Positions 24,935-34,283 of a stretch of 64,000 nt of DNA are shown piece by piece; the first letter of the stretch is position 1; each line of letters opens with the position of its first letter. The DNA comes from Lentzea sp. NEAU-D7 (GTDB lineage: Bacteria; Actinomycetota; Actinomycetes; Mycobacteriales; Pseudonocardiaceae), in NCBI RefSeq assembly GCF_026242055.1, contig NZ_JAPJDL010000009.1, positions 96,432 to 160,431 on the forward strand, written 5' to 3'. Made by a program: the position numbers and the translations under genes. The notes beneath the pieces were generated by a model. The model made no database searches. It was not told the origin of the DNA and saw only the letters and a program-made list of their open reading frames with translations.

Positions 24935-25690
24935 GTGAAGCGATCAGCGGTTCGCCCCAGCCCACTGTTCCTCGGCCTGCTCGCGGCAACCGTCGCCGGA
25001 GCTGCGCTCACCCTGCTCGAAGGTGACGTCGCCATCATCTCGGGCACCATCCTCTTCGTACTCGCCGGGTGGGCGGTGACGCTGTGCCTGCACGAGTTCG
25101 GGCATGCCGCCGTCGCGTACAAGGGCGGCGATTTTTCGGTGCGCGACAAGGGTTATCTGACCCTCGACATCCGCCGTTACACCGATCCCGTGCTCAGCAT
25201 CGTGCTGCCGCTCGTGCTGCTGGTGATGGGCGGAATCCCACTTCCGGGTGGCGCGGTGTGGATCAACCACCACGCCCTCCGGTCGAAGAAGATCGAGTCG
25301 TTGGTCTCACTCGCGGGCCCGATCTCGAACCTCGTGATCGGTGTTCTGCTCGCGCTGGTCGTGTCGATCTTCTCGCCGCCGGCCGCCCTCGCCGCCGCGA
25401 TTTCGTACCTTGCTTTGTTGCAGGTGTTCGCGTTCGTGCTGAACATCCTGCCGATTCCCGGCCTGGACGGCTGGGGTGCCCTGGAGCCGTTCCTGCCCTA
25501 CGAGGCGCAGCGGCTCGGCGCGAAGGCCCGGCCGTGGGCGCCGCTGGTCCTGTTCGCCGTCCTGATCGGCTTCTCGCAGGTCAGCCGTCTGTTCTTCGAG
25601 GTGTCGACCTGGCTGTTCGAGCTCGTCGGCGGTGACTCGTTCGCGGCGTACCTCGGCTCCGCGACGTTCTCGTTCTGGCGCTCCCTGTAG
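24935..25690 (+). CDS. M50-family site-2-protease-like membrane metalloprotease
   Basis: The 251-residue protein has about six membrane segments. Zinc motif HEFGHAAVAYKGG sits inside the second segment near residue 51, and the second active-site motif NILPIPGLDGWGALEP lies near residue 170 and supplies the aspartate. These are the two signatures of M50 intramembrane proteases. There is no PDZ domain, so it belongs to the short subgroup. Possible targets include membrane-anchored regulators, but none is shown. The GTG at 24935 directly follows GGAGGG with no gap, so the start may be leaderless. Confidence 0.9.
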   Translation: MKRSAVRPSPLFLGLLAATVAGAALTLLEGDVAIISGTILFVLAGWAVTLCLHEFGHAAVAYKGGDFSVRDKGYLTLDIRRYTDPVLSIVLPLVLLVMGGIPLPGGAVWINHHALRSKKIESLVSLAGPISNLVIGVLLALVVSIFSPPAALAAAISYLALLQVFAFVLNILPIPGLDGWGALEPFLPYEAQRLGAKARPWAPLVLFAVLIGFSQVSRLFFEVSTWLFELVGGDSFAAYLGSATFSFWRSL

Positions 25691-25723
25691 GCCGCTCACC
25701 GCGCTGTGGAAGCATGGGCGGGC

Positions 25724-26677
25724 GTGAAGGTCGTAGCACTCGTCGGCGGGGTCGGCGGCGCGAAGTTCCTGCAGGGACTCAAAGCACTCGGAGCGGACGT
25801 CACGGCGGTGGTGAACACCGGCGACGACGTGTGGATGCACGGGCTGCGCATCACGCCCGACCTCGACACCTGCATGTACACGCTGGGCGGTGGCATCGAC
25901 GTCGAACGCGGCTGGGGCCGCGAGGACGAGTCGTGGACCGTCAAGGAGGAGCTCGCGGCGTACGGCGCCGAGCCGACCTGGTTCGGGCTGGGCGACCGGG
26001 ACATCGCGACGCACCTCGTTCGCACCCGCATGTTGCGCGCCGGCTACCCGCTGTCGGCCGTCACGGAGGCCCTGTGCGACCGGTGGAAGCCGGGCGTGAG
26101 GCTGCTGCCGATGTCGGACGACCGGGTCGAGACGCACGTCGTCGTCGAGCTCGACGGTGAGACGAAGGCCATCCACTTCCAGGAGTGGTGGGTCAAGCAC
26201 CGGGCAGGCCTGCCCGCGCAGTCGTTCGCGTTCGTCGGCGCCGAGAGCGCCACTGCCGGGCCCGGTGTGCTGGACGCGATCGGCGAGGCCGACGCGGTGG
26301 TCCTGGCCCCGTCCAACCCCGTGGTGAGCATCGGCACGATCCTCAACGTGCCCGGTGTGCGCGACGCGCTGCGCAAGACCGAGGCCGGGGTCGTGGGCCT
26401 GTCGCCGATCGTCGGCGGGAAACCGTTGCGGGGCATGGCCGACGCCTGCCTGGACGCGATCGGCGTGGAGACCTCGGCCGAGGCGGTCGGACGGCTCTAC
26501 GGCTCCCGCAAGTGCTCCGAGGACGGCCTTCTCGACGGGTGGCTGGTGCACACCGGCGACCGCGCCGACGTGCCGGGTGTCGCGGTCCGCGCGGTTCCGC
26601 TGCTGATGTCCGATGTGGACACCACGGCGCAGATGGCACGGGACGCTCTGGAACTGGCCGGAGTCGACGTTGACTGA
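25724..26677 (+). CDS. fbiA: F420 biosynthesis: 2-phospho-L-lactate (or phosphoenolpyruvate) transferase
   Basis: FbiA (CofD) joins a guanylylated three-carbon acid (lactyl or, in actinobacteria, phosphoenolpyruvyl) to Fo to give (dehydro-)F420-0. The 317-residue protein starts [20 protein letters not shown], the characteristic nucleotide-binding loop, and continues [33 protein letters not shown] and [14 protein letters not shown], all typical. GTG 25724 is used. Its stop overlaps the fbiB start by eight bases, so the two are translationally coupled, as in mycobacterial Rv3261-Rv3262. Confidence 0.96.
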   Translation: MKVVALVGGVGGAKFLQGLKALGADVTAVVNTGDDVWMHGLRITPDLDTCMYTLGGGIDVERGWGREDESWTVKEELAAYGAEPTWFGLGDRDIATHLVRTRMLRAGYPLSAVTEALCDRWKPGVRLLPMSDDRVETHVVVELDGETKAIHFQEWWVKHRAGLPAQSFAFVGAESATAGPGVLDAIGEADAVVLAPSNPVVSIGTILNVPGVRDALRKTEAGVVGLSPIVGGKPLRGMADACLDAIGVETSAEAVGRLYGSRKCSEDGLLDGWLVHTGDRADVPGVAVRAVPLLMSDVDTTAQMARDALELAGVDVD

Positions 26678-27992
26678 TCACGCCGCGGCGGCGCTGGAGC
26701 TGCTGCCGATCACCGGTCTGCCGGAATTTCGCCCCGGCGACGACCTGGCCGGTGCGATCGCGGAGGCCGCGCCCTGGCTGCGCGACGGCGACGTGCTGGT
26801 CGTCACGTCCAAGGTGTTGTCCAAAGTAGAGGGACGGCTCGTCCGCGTGCCGGCCGATCCCGAGGAGCGGGACAGGATCCGGCGCGAGCACGTCGCCGCG
26901 GAGTCCGTGCGGGTGCTCGCCCGCAAGATGCGCACGCTGATCACCGAGAACAAGCTCGGCATCGTGCAGGCCGCGTCCGGCGTCGACGCCTCGAACGTGG
27001 CCGGTGACGAGATCGCGCTGCTGCCCGTGGACCCGGACGGCTCCGCGGCGACCCTCCGCGCGGCGCTCAAGAAGTCGCTGGGTGTCGAGGTCGCCGTGGT
27101 GATCACGGACACGATGGGCCGCGCGTGGCGGATGGGCCAGACGGACGCCGCGATCGGCGCGTCCGGCATCCGCGTGCTGCACGACTACGCGGGCGCGGTG
27201 GACGAGCACGGCAACCAGCTCGCGGTGACGATGGTCGCGGTCGCCGACGAGATCGCCGCGGCCGCCGACCTGGTGAAGGGCAAGCTCGGCGCGGTGCCGG
27301 TGGCGGTGCTGCGCGGGTTCGACGTGGTGGACGACGGTTCCACGGCGCGCGACCTGAACCGGCCGGTCGAGGAGGACCTCTTCAGCCTCGGCACGGAGGA
27401 GGCGCTGGCCGCCGGCCGGGCGCAGGCCGTGCTGATGCGCCGGTCCGTGCGGTTCTACGCGGACGAGCCCGTCGACCTCGCCGTCCTGAAGCGCGCGGTC
27501 GGTGCGGCGCTGACCGCCCCCGCGCCGCACCACACGAAGCCGCTGCGGTTCGTGCTGGTGCGGGAGAAGCGCGCGGAGCTGCTGAAGGCCATGCGCGAGC
27601 AGTGGGAGACCGACCTGCGCGCCGACGGGTTCACCGACGAGCAGATCGCGCGCCGGGTGCGCCGGGGCGACCTGCTGGTTGAGGCACCGGAGATCGTCGT
27701 GCCGTTCCTCGTGCGCGACGGCGCCCACTCCTACCCCGACGACCGCCGCGCGGACGCCGAGAAGACGATGTTCACGGTCGCCGGCGGCGCCGCCGTGCAG
27801 GGCCTGCTGGTCGCACTGGCCGCCGAGGGGCTCGGCTCGTGCTGGGTGTCGTCGACGATCTTCTGCGCGGACGTCGTGCGTTCCGTGCTGGGTGTTCCCG
27901 CCGACTGGGAGCCGCTGGGCGCCGTCGCGGTCGGGCATCCGACCGAGCCGCTGACGCCGCGCGAACCGCTGGAAGGGCTGATCGAGCTGTGA
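26670..27992 (+). CDS. fbiB: F420 biosynthesis bifunctional protein: gamma-glutamyl ligase and FMN-binding domain
   Basis: FbiB adds glutamates to F420-0 and, through its C-terminal nitroreductase-like domain, reduces dehydro-F420-0. Residues 1-245 are CofE-like ([54 protein letters not shown]). Residues 255-440 are the nitroreductase-fold domain ([43 protein letters not shown]). Length, 440 residues, is normal for the fused actinobacterial form. The start is an unusual TTG at 26670 with CCGGAG six bases upstream, inside the end of fbiA. The Nudix gene starts within its stop. Confidence 0.95.
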   Translation: MTDHAAAALELLPITGLPEFRPGDDLAGAIAEAAPWLRDGDVLVVTSKVLSKVEGRLVRVPADPEERDRIRREHVAAESVRVLARKMRTLITENKLGIVQAASGVDASNVAGDEIALLPVDPDGSAATLRAALKKSLGVEVAVVITDTMGRAWRMGQTDAAIGASGIRVLHDYAGAVDEHGNQLAVTMVAVADEIAAAADLVKGKLGAVPVAVLRGFDVVDDGSTARDLNRPVEEDLFSLGTEEALAAGRAQAVLMRRSVRFYADEPVDLAVLKRAVGAALTAPAPHHTKPLRFVLVREKRAELLKAMREQWETDLRADGFTDEQIARRVRRGDLLVEAPEIVVPFLVRDGAHSYPDDRRADAEKTMFTVAGGAAVQGLLVALAAEGLGSCWVSSTIFCADVVRSVLGVPADWEPLGAVAVGHPTEPLTPREPLEGLIEL

Positions 27993-28516
27993 CACTGCAC
28001 GCCGACGCCGTCTCGACGCTGAGCCGGTTCTCGGGCCAGGACGCCCTGCGCGAGGCCTACCTGGGCTTCCTGGCGGCCCGCGAGGACGCCTGTCAGCGCT
28101 CCTGCGAGCCCGGGCACATCACGGCCTCCGCACTGGTCCTGGACGCCACCGCGCAGCACGCGTTGCTGACGCTGCACCCGCGGGTGGGCCGGTGGCTGCA
28201 GCTGGGCGGCCACTGCGAGCCCGAGGACGAGTCCCTGGCCGCGGCGGCTCTGCGCGAGGCGACCGAGGAGTCCGGCATGCGCGGGCTGCGGATCGAGCCG
28301 ACGCCGATCCACCTCGACGTGCACCCGATCACGTGCTCGCTCGGCAAGCCGACGCGGCACTTCGACGTGCGGTTCCTGGTGCGCGCACCCGTCGGCGCGG
28401 AACCGGTGCGGTCCGCCGAGTCCGTCGACCTGCAGTGGTGGCCGCTGGACTCGTTGCCGGACAACGTGGACGACCTGCACCCGCTGATCGAGAGCGCTCT
28501 CGCACGCCTGCGCTAG
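27989..28516 (+). CDS. Nudix hydrolase
   Basis: The protein has 175 residues. GTG 27989 overlaps the fbiB TGA as GTGA. The Nudix box reads [20 protein letters not shown] followed by EESG, which carries one residue more than the textbook spacing between the first glycine and the RE pair, a variant seen in related actinobacterial proteins. Upstream lie [20 protein letters not shown] and downstream [15 protein letters not shown] and [11 protein letters not shown]. The substrate, some nucleoside diphosphate derivative, cannot be named. Placement after fbiB suggests co-expression but not necessarily a role in F420 metabolism. Confidence 0.92.
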   Translation: MTLHADAVSTLSRFSGQDALREAYLGFLAAREDACQRSCEPGHITASALVLDATAQHALLTLHPRVGRWLQLGGHCEPEDESLAAAALREATEESGMRGLRIEPTPIHLDVHPITCSLGKPTRHFDVRFLVRAPVGAEPVRSAESVDLQWWPLDSLPDNVDDLHPLIESALARLR

Positions 28517-28523
28517 CCGCTGA

Positions 28524-28547
28524 CCGGAAGCGCTCCCGCGCTTGCGG
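28524..28547. terminator. Bidirectional hairpin between Nudix gene and a convergent small gene
   Basis: CCGGAAGCGC pairs with GCGCTTGCGG around a TCCC loop, ten base pairs with one mismatch. It lies eight bases after the Nudix stop and 12 bases from the end of the convergent gene. Confidence 0.6.
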
Positions 28548-28559
28548 CAGCCGCCGATC

Positions 28560-28748
28560 TCAGCGCCGCATCGCCCGGTAGCGCTTGAGCAGGGCGGTGA
28601 TCCGCGCGGGATCGGCGGCGGCGTTCAACTCGGCGAGGAGGTCGTCGGGGCACAGCTCGTAGTGGTCGCCCCACCACCGCCGCGACTTGTTGTTCCAGAT
28701 GCGGTAGCCGCCGGGCACGCCCCTGGCCACGTACTGCCGCTTCGCCAC
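28560..28748 (-). CDS. Small basic unknown protein
   Basis: The protein has 62 residues. It reads MAKRQYVARGVPGGYRIWNN, then KSRRWWGDHYELCPDDLLAE and a basic C-terminal helix. The central aromatic cluster RIWNNKSRRWWGDHYE resembles a small conserved domain found in single copies in actinomycetes, without known function. It follows the DNA glycosylase gene by ten bases on the same strand and is probably co-transcribed with it. Confidence 0.7.
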   Translation of the reverse strand: MAKRQYVARGVPGGYRIWNNKSRRWWGDHYELCPDDLLAELNAAADPARITALLKRYRAMRR

Positions 28749-28758
28749 CGAGGCTCCC

Positions 28759-29640
28759 TCAGAACTTGCGGTAGTCGCGCGGCGAGAACCTCGGTGCCCG
28801 CCGCGGCCGCCGCAGACCCGCCGCCTCCAGGTACATGACGGCGCGGTGGCGTTGCGGCTTGTAGGGCTCCAGCAGTTCCATCATGCCGTCGTCGTCGCCC
28901 GGCGTGCCGGTCAAGGCCCACGTGACGTTCTTGGCGACGTGGTAGTCGCCGACGCTCACGGCGTCCGGGTCGCCCCAGGCCCGTTGCGCCACCTCGGCCG
29001 ACGTCCAGACGCCCACTCCGGGCACCTTTTCGAGGAGCTCGCGGCTGCGCATCTCGGCGGCCTTCTCCAGCCGGTGCGCGACCTGCGCGACGTTGATCAG
29101 CGTGCGCCGGCGGGCACCGTCGAGCCCGCACTGGTGCCACTCCCAGTCCTGCAGGCCCAGCAACCGCTGCGGTGTCGGTGGGACCTTCAGCGGCTTCGGT
29201 CCGGGAGCGCTCTCACCGAACCTCCTGCCCAGCTCGCGCCACGTCCGGAAGGCCTCCACGCCGGTGACCTTCTGCTCCAGGACCGAGGCGAACAACAGGT
29301 CCCAGACACGTCCGGTGGCACCGAGTCGCAGCCCGGGGCGTTGCCGGCGCGACTCGGCGATGATCGGGTGGTGCGCGACGAACTCGTCCACCGTGTCGTC
29401 CGCGCCCAGCAGAGCGGGCAGGCCGTCGAGCAGCCACGGCCCGCCCTCGCCCCACGCTTCCGCCAGCACCTCACCCGCTGTTCTGGTGATGTGCAGCGTG
29501 CCGGGCCCGCACGGGGTGTTCGCCGCGAACCAGACGCCGCCCTCCGCGCTGAAGGACGGGTCGCCGGGCCCGCGGCGCAACCTGCCGAGCACCGCTCCCA
29601 GATCGAGTGGGAACGGTGGAGTCCAGGCTCTGCTAGGCAT
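28759..29640 (-). CDS. DNA-3-methyladenine glycosylase II-like (HhH-GPD) protein
   Basis: This 293-residue DNA repair glycosylase is of the AlkA/HhH-GPD superfamily, removing damaged bases by hydrolysis. The helix-hairpin-helix reads LLEKVPGVGVWTSAEVAQRA near residues 203-222, and the catalytic aspartate follows in AVSVGDYHVAKNV. LFASVLEQKVTGVEAFRTWR is the conserved preceding helix. There is no iron-sulfur cysteine set, in agreement with AlkA-like members. It overlaps the upstream guanylyltransferase gene by eight bases. That junction suggests co-translation, although the functions are unrelated. Confidence 0.9.
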   Translation of the reverse strand: MPSRAWTPPFPLDLGAVLGRLRRGPGDPSFSAEGGVWFAANTPCGPGTLHITRTAGEVLAEAWGEGGPWLLDGLPALLGADDTVDEFVAHHPIIAESRRQRPGLRLGATGRVWDLLFASVLEQKVTGVEAFRTWRELGRRFGESAPGPKPLKVPPTPQRLLGLQDWEWHQCGLDGARRRTLINVAQVAHRLEKAAEMRSRELLEKVPGVGVWTSAEVAQRAWGDPDAVSVGDYHVAKNVTWALTGTPGDDDGMMELLEPYKPQRHRAVMYLEAAGLRRPRRAPRFSPRDYRKF

Positions 29641-30700
29641 CCGTCGAGAAGCGCACGCCGGCCTCGGGCAGCACGACGCCCGGCCACACCCGCGCTCCCC
29701 CGATCAGCTCGCACCGCGCACCGATCACCGCGGAGTCGCCGACCACGGCGTCCTTGAGGACCGCGCCGGCCTGCACGAGCGCACCGGCGCCCACGATCGA
29801 ACGCTCGACCAACGCGCCCTCGCCGACAACGGCACCGTCGAACAGGATCGCGCCGTCGAGCACAGCACCCTCCGCGACCGTGCAGTTCGCACCGACCGTG
29901 CTGCCGCCCTTGAGCGTCGCACCCTCGTGCACCGCGGAGCCCTCGAGCACCAGGTAGTCGCCCGGCTGTGCAACTGCCGCCGACGGCGCGACGCCGCGCA
30001 CGAGGTCCGCGGACCCCTGCACGAACGCCTCGGGCTTGCCGAGGTCCAGCCAGTACGTGGCGTCCACGTGCCCCTGCAACCTCTTCCCGGCCTCCAGCAG
30101 CCCGGGGAACGTCTCGCGCTCCACCGACACCGGCCGTCCGGCGGGAATCGCGTCGATCACCTCGCGCCGGAACACGTAGCAACCGGCGTTGATCTGGTCC
30201 GTCGGCGGGTTCTCGGTCTTCTCCAGGAACGCCTGGACGCGTCCCTCTTCATCCGTCGGCACGCACCCGAACGCCCTGGGGTCCTGCACCTTCACCAGGT
30301 GCAGCGTGACGTCCGCCTCGTGCTCGCGGTGGGTGTCCACGATCCCGGTCAGGTCGACGCCGGACAGGATGTCGCCGTTGAAGACCATCACGTCGGGCTC
30401 GCGCAGCTTGTCCGCCACGTTGCGAATCGCGCCCGCCGTGTCCAGCGGCACCTCTTCCACCACGTACTCGAGCTCCAGCCCGAGCCTCGACCCGTCCCCG
30501 AAGTACTCCTCGAACACCTCGGCCTTGTAACTCGTACCCAGCACCACGTGCGTGATGCCGGCCTCCTTGATCCGCGACAGCAGGTGCGTCAAAAATGGCA
30601 CCCCCGCGGTAGGGAGCATGGGCTTGGGAGCGGACAGGGTCAGCGGGCGAAGGCGGGTGCCCTTGCCCCCGACCAGCACCACAGCTTCGACGCCGTGCAC
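29633..30700 (-). CDS. manC: Mannose-1-phosphate guanylyltransferase (Rv3264c type)
   Basis: The enzyme makes GDP-mannose from mannose-1-phosphate and GTP. The 355-residue protein has the nucleotidyltransferase loop VLVGGKGTRLRPLTLSAPKP at its start, VFNGDILSGVD for the metal, FLEKTENPPTDQINAGCYVF and YWLDLGKPEAFVQGSADLVR. A left-handed beta-helix with hexapeptide-like repeats fills residues 255-345. It closely resembles what I recall of the M. tuberculosis enzyme encoded beside wbbL1. GTG 30700 has GGAGGAGG upstream. The symbol follows function; mycobacterial literature also calls this gene manB or rmlA2. Confidence 0.92.
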   Translation of the reverse strand: MHGVEAVVLVGGKGTRLRPLTLSAPKPMLPTAGVPFLTHLLSRIKEAGITHVVLGTSYKAEVFEEYFGDGSRLGLELEYVVEEVPLDTAGAIRNVADKLREPDVMVFNGDILSGVDLTGIVDTHREHEADVTLHLVKVQDPRAFGCVPTDEEGRVQAFLEKTENPPTDQINAGCYVFRREVIDAIPAGRPVSVERETFPGLLEAGKRLQGHVDATYWLDLGKPEAFVQGSADLVRGVAPSAAVAQPGDYLVLEGSAVHEGATLKGGSTVGANCTVAEGAVLDGAILFDGAVVGEGALVERSIVGAGALVQAGAVLKDAVVGDSAVIGARCELIGGARVWPGVVLPEAGVRFSTDA

Positions 30701-30801
30701 CTTTTTCCTCCTCCGCGTTACAGCGAGCCGTTCGACGGAATACTCTGACACGAAGCAGATCGTCATACGGGATCTGGTCCCGGCAAGGAGCTAAATCCGA
30801 C

Positions 30802-31188
30802 ATGGACCCCCGCGACCGGGCCGACGCCATGCTCGCCCGCGCCCGTGCACGTGGGCGGAACATCGTGACGCCGGACAACATGACGTCCCCGATGGACGCG
30901 TCAGACACGCAGCAGATCCCTCGCGCGCTGGTCAACGCCGTGGACCCGCGCCAGGACCCGGACTCGACCATGATCCTCGCGCCCGCCCAGATGGGCCACC
31001 AGCAGCCGCAGCGCCCCCAGCACCACGCGCCGCGCCAGCCCATGCCGACGCAGCCGATGCCGCAGCAGCAGGCCCCGGCGGAGGAAGCGGAGATCACACA
31101 GGTGGTCCAGCCGGGCCTGATCCCGACGGTCTCGCACCACCAGCAGTCCCGCAACTCGCTGTCGCAGCGGCTGAGCGGCGACATGTAG
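30802..31188 (+). CDS. Proline- and glutamine-rich unknown protein, probably disordered
   Basis: The protein has 128 residues. A charged N-terminus (MDPRDRADAMLARARARGRN) and a conserved-looking block VTPDNMTSPMDASDTQQIP are followed by a Pro/Gln/His-rich stretch (QQPQRPQHHAPRQPMPTQPM) with no predicted fold, ending SRNSLSQRLSGDM. No signal or membrane segment is seen. It lies divergent from the guanylyltransferase gene and convergent with wbbL. GGAG lies 11 bases before the ATG. The block pattern suggests a real, conserved gene rather than a chance frame, but the function is unknown. Confidence 0.7.
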   Translation: MDPRDRADAMLARARARGRNIVTPDNMTSPMDASDTQQIPRALVNAVDPRQDPDSTMILAPAQMGHQQPQRPQHHAPRQPMPTQPMPQQQAPAEEAEITQVVQPGLIPTVSHHQQSRNSLSQRLSGDM

Positions 31189-31203
31189 GGGTGCTCGGGG
31201 AGC

Positions 31204-32067
31204 TCAGCCCGGCTTGCGGGTGAGAATCTTCACCCGCGCCGCGAGCCCGGCCTTCAACGCCAGGCGGAACGGCGCCCACAGCACCCCGGCATGCCGATCG
31301 GCCATGTACCGGTAGGCACTGCGGTGGTGCTCGCGCAGCATCCGGTCCGAGGACCGGGCGGTCGAGTGCCCGCCGATGTGCGTGACCTCGGCATCGGGCA
31401 CGTAGACGTTCAACCACCCGGCAGCGCCGACGCGCTCACCGAGGTCGACGTCCTCGAAGTACATGAAGTACCTCTCGTCGAACCCGCCGACGGCGTCGAA
31501 GGCCTCACGGCGCATCAGGAAGCAGGACCCGGACAGCCACCCGGCGGAACGCTCCACCGGGGCCTTCTCCTGCCGGTAGGCCCGAGTCCAGGGGTTCGAC
31601 TTCCAGACGGCGCCGAAGAGCGCGTGCCCGGCCCCGCGTCCCAGCGAGGGCAACAACCGGGCGGACGGGTAGACCTCTCCGTTCGGCTCGCGGATCAACG
31701 GCCCGAACATCCCGCCCCGCGGCCACCGCTGCGCCGCGTCGATCAACGCGTCCACGCTGCCGGGCGAGAACTCGATGTCGGGGTTGGAGATCAGCACCCA
31801 GCCGACGTCGGGCCCCAGCGCCGCGACGCCGCGGTTGGCGCCGCCGCCGTACCCGAGGTTCCCGCCGGTGGGCAGGAAGGTGACGTGGGCGTGGGAAGCG
31901 GCCACCTCCTCCGGCACCCCGTCGGTGGACCCGTTGTCGGCGAGGATCACCTGCGCCGGTCGGGTGGTGGCCTTCGCAAGGGTGTCCACAAAGGGAGCCA
32001 GCGTCTCGCCCGGCGAGTACGTGACCGTCACGACACCAAGTCCGTCGCCGTATTTCACGCGCGTCAC
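31204..32067 (-). CDS. wbbL: Rhamnosyltransferase WbbL-like, glycosyltransferase family 2
   Basis: In mycobacteria WbbL transfers rhamnose from dTDP-rhamnose to the lipid-linked GlcNAc, forming the linker between peptidoglycan and galactan. The 287-residue protein shows VVTVTYSPGETLAPFVDTLA, VILADNGSTDGVPEEVAA, WVLISNPDIEFSPGSVDALI (metal-binding NPD), WLSGSCFLMRREAFDAVGGF and DERYFMYFEDVDLGERVGAA. These match my memory of the M. tuberculosis protein closely, and the flanking order (guanylyltransferase, wbbL, rmlD) is the same. GTG 32067 is used; GTG 32058 is an alternative. It is probably a peripheral membrane enzyme at the cytoplasmic face. Confidence 0.9.
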   Translation of the reverse strand: MTRVKYGDGLGVVTVTYSPGETLAPFVDTLAKATTRPAQVILADNGSTDGVPEEVAASHAHVTFLPTGGNLGYGGGANRGVAALGPDVGWVLISNPDIEFSPGSVDALIDAAQRWPRGGMFGPLIREPNGEVYPSARLLPSLGRGAGHALFGAVWKSNPWTRAYRQEKAPVERSAGWLSGSCFLMRREAFDAVGGFDERYFMYFEDVDLGERVGAAGWLNVYVPDAEVTHIGGHSTARSSDRMLREHHRSAYRYMADRHAGVLWAPFRLALKAGLAARVKILTRKPG

Positions 32068-32083
32068 CCTAGCGCCGCCCCGC

Positions 32084-33232
32084 TCAGCGCCGGCGACGCA
32101 CCAGCACCGCGCGCTCGTAGGCCAGGCGGTGGCGCTCCGCGCTGACGGCCCACGAGAAGTCCTTGGCCCGCTGCTGTCCCGACGCCGCCAGCGAAGCACG
32201 GCGGGCCGGGTCGTCCAGGAGCTCGGCGATCGCGGCCGCGATGTCGCCCGCGCCGACGCCGCAGTACGCGACGGCCTCGCCACCCACCTCGGGCAGCGAC
32301 AGGCGTCTGGTGGTGAGCACGCAGGCGCCGCAGGCCATGGCCTCCAGCACCGGCAGCCCGAAGCCCTCGCCCAGGGACGGGTACGCCACCAGCTGCGCGC
32401 CGCCCAGGAAGCCCGCCAGCTGTTCGAACGGCAGGTAGCCCGCGCGGATCACGCGGATGCGGTGCGGGACGGAGTCCAGCGCGCGTTCGACCTGGCCGTC
32501 CCAGCCGGGCTGGCCCGCCAGCACCAGCGCGGGCGGTTCGGCGCGGCCCACCATCGCCTGGGCGAAGCCGCGGATCAGCGCCGGGACGTTCTTGCGCGGT
32601 TCCAGCGCGCCGAGGAACGCGACGTACGGCGCGTCACCGAGAGACAGGGTGCGGCGCACCGCGAGCACCTCGTCCGGTGACGGCGGGTGGAAGCGTTCGG
32701 TGTCCACGCCGTGCTGCGCGATGTGCAGGACCCGGCGGTCGGCTCCGGCCACGCGCACCAGTTCGTCGGCGGTCGCCTGCGACGGGACCACGCACAGGTC
32801 CGCGCGCCGCAACGACGCTCGGGTCCAGGCGCGGAAGAAGCGGGCCTTGACCGACGAGTGCAGCACCGGGTCGGTGAAGAAGGTGGCGTCGTGCAGCGTC
32901 ACGACCGAGGCGGCCTTGCCGGCCAGCGGCAGCGTGTAGTGCGGCGAGTGCACCACGTCCACGCCGAGGGCGCGGATCAGGCGCGGCAGCGTCGTCTGCT
33001 CCCAGGCCAGCCGGGCCGTCCTGGTGGCGACGGCGTCCGCGGCGCGGACCACGCGGGCGTTCGGCGCGATCTTGCTGAACAGCTCTTCGTCGCGCGGCTG
33101 GCAGACGACGGAGAGCTTGGTCCCGTCCGCGTCCAGCGCCGCGACGAGCGAATCCACGTAACGGCCGACGCCACCTCGGTCTGCGGGGATCGCGGTGGCG
33201 TCGATCAGCACGCTGGGTTCGACGGTGGGCAC
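32084..33232 (-). CDS. Glycosyltransferase family 4 (GT-B)
   Basis: This 382-residue retaining GT-B enzyme has an N-terminal domain SVLIDATAIPADRGGVGRYV with a glycine-rich acceptor loop, a linker VVHSPHYTLPL, and a C-terminal donor domain with YVAFLGALEPRKNVPALIRG and the E-x7-E motif SLGEGFGLPVLEAMACG. The family often transfers mannose or other hexoses from GDP or UDP sugars; the specificity here is unknown. It starts at GTG 33232, 16 bases upstream of wbbL. A dyad and a TACGCT box lie just upstream, so it may begin a transcript that includes wbbL. Confidence 0.92.
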   Translation of the reverse strand: MPTVEPSVLIDATAIPADRGGVGRYVDSLVAALDADGTKLSVVCQPRDEELFSKIAPNARVVRAADAVATRTARLAWEQTTLPRLIRALGVDVVHSPHYTLPLAGKAASVVTLHDATFFTDPVLHSSVKARFFRAWTRASLRRADLCVVPSQATADELVRVAGADRRVLHIAQHGVDTERFHPPSPDEVLAVRRTLSLGDAPYVAFLGALEPRKNVPALIRGFAQAMVGRAEPPALVLAGQPGWDGQVERALDSVPHRIRVIRAGYLPFEQLAGFLGGAQLVAYPSLGEGFGLPVLEAMACGACVLTTRRLSLPEVGGEAVAYCGVGAGDIAAAIAELLDDPARRASLAASGQQRAKDFSWAVSAERHRLAYERAVLVRRRR

Positions 33233-33239
33233 GATCAGC

Positions 33240-33258
33240 TAGCGTAATGTCATTCGCT
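33240..33258 (-). promoter_or_regulatory. AT-rich promoter-like dyad before a glycosyltransferase gene
   Basis: AGCGTAATG and CATTCGCT form a dyad with one unpaired base. On the minus strand TACGCT within it lies eight bases before GTG 33232. The short gap 33233-33291 is clearly poorer in GC than its surroundings. It may be a promoter with an operator, or a weak terminator of the upstream gene. Confidence 0.35.
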
Positions 33259-33291
33259 AAAGCGTTTAACGGGAATGCACTAATCCGATCG

Positions 33292-34263
33292 TCAAGCGTG
33301 TGCCTTCCACACTCCCCGTGCCGTCTTTTCCCAGGTGAACTCACTCGCGCGGGTGATCCCGGCCTCGACCGTGTGACGAGGATCCGCCAGAACGGCCCGC
33401 AGACCTTCCGTCAACGACGCCAGGTCGCCGCGCCGCACGACGGTTCCGGCGCCACCCGCGACCTCCACCAGAGCCGGGTCGTCGGAGTGCACGACGGGCA
33501 CACCGGCGGCCATCGCCTCCAGCACCGGCAGCCCGAAACCCTCCGCCAGGCTGGGCGCGGCGAGCACGGAGGCGCCGGCCAGCACCGACGCCAGGCGCGC
33601 GTCGGACACCCTGCCGAGCAACGTCACGTGCGGCGCGCGCAGATCGACGTCACCCCATCCCTGCGGGCCGACCACGACCAGCGGCACCCGAAGCCGTTCG
33701 GTCGCCCGCACCAGCAACCCGAAGCCCTTGCGCGGCTCCACGGTGCCGACGGCGAGCACGTAGGACGAGGGCAGGTCGTCGGCCGGTGAGCCGACCAGCC
33801 GCGTCACGCCGTTGGGCACCACGTGCACCGGCACGTCGACGCGCACGCACTCCGCCAATTGGGACGCGACGGCCTGTGTCGGCACCACCAGCGCACGCGC
33901 CTCACGAGCAGCACGTGCGATCACCTTGCGGTGCCAGGCGACTCCGCGCGGAGTCAGCGTCTCCGGGTGCGTCCACGGCACCACGTCGTGCACGGTGACG
34001 ACCGCGCCCGGCAGCGGTGCGAGCGGTGTCGGGGCGTGCACGTGCGGGCCGAGTTTCGGCGGCAGGCCGCGTTCCCACAACGCCACCAGCGCCCGGCGCG
34101 GCACCCTGATCACGCGGTCGGCGCGGGCGGTCGCCGCGGTCGTCACGGTCCAGCCGGGAGGGGCGCTCTCCCCCAACGCCCCGAGCAGCTCCGCCGTGTA
34201 GCGGCCGGTCCCGCCGGGGACCGGGGCGTTCAGCTGCTCGGTCAGCACTACTAGCTCGGGCAC
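33292..34263 (-). CDS. Glycosyltransferase family 4 (GT-B), short form
   Basis: The protein is 323 residues. It starts VVLTEQLNAPVPGGTGRYTA, a glycine-rich GT4 acceptor loop, and the donor half reads YVLAVGTVEPRKGFGLLVRA and SLAEGFGLPVLEAMAAG with the E-x7-E motif. It is somewhat shorter than usual because the N-terminal domain is compact (TPLAPLPGAVVTVHDVVPWT). It is a likely paralogue of the gene at 32084 and of the one at 38740. Divergent from the GT2 gene at 34284, with 20 bases between their starts. The sugar is unknown. Confidence 0.9.
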   Translation of the reverse strand: MPELVVLTEQLNAPVPGGTGRYTAELLGALGESAPPGWTVTTAATARADRVIRVPRRALVALWERGLPPKLGPHVHAPTPLAPLPGAVVTVHDVVPWTHPETLTPRGVAWHRKVIARAAREARALVVPTQAVASQLAECVRVDVPVHVVPNGVTRLVGSPADDLPSSYVLAVGTVEPRKGFGLLVRATERLRVPLVVVGPQGWGDVDLRAPHVTLLGRVSDARLASVLAGASVLAAPSLAEGFGLPVLEAMAAGVPVVHSDDPALVEVAGGAGTVVRRGDLASLTEGLRAVLADPRHTVEAGITRASEFTWEKTARGVWKAHA

Positions 34264-34283
34264 GTCGCGTACCGTCTCACGCC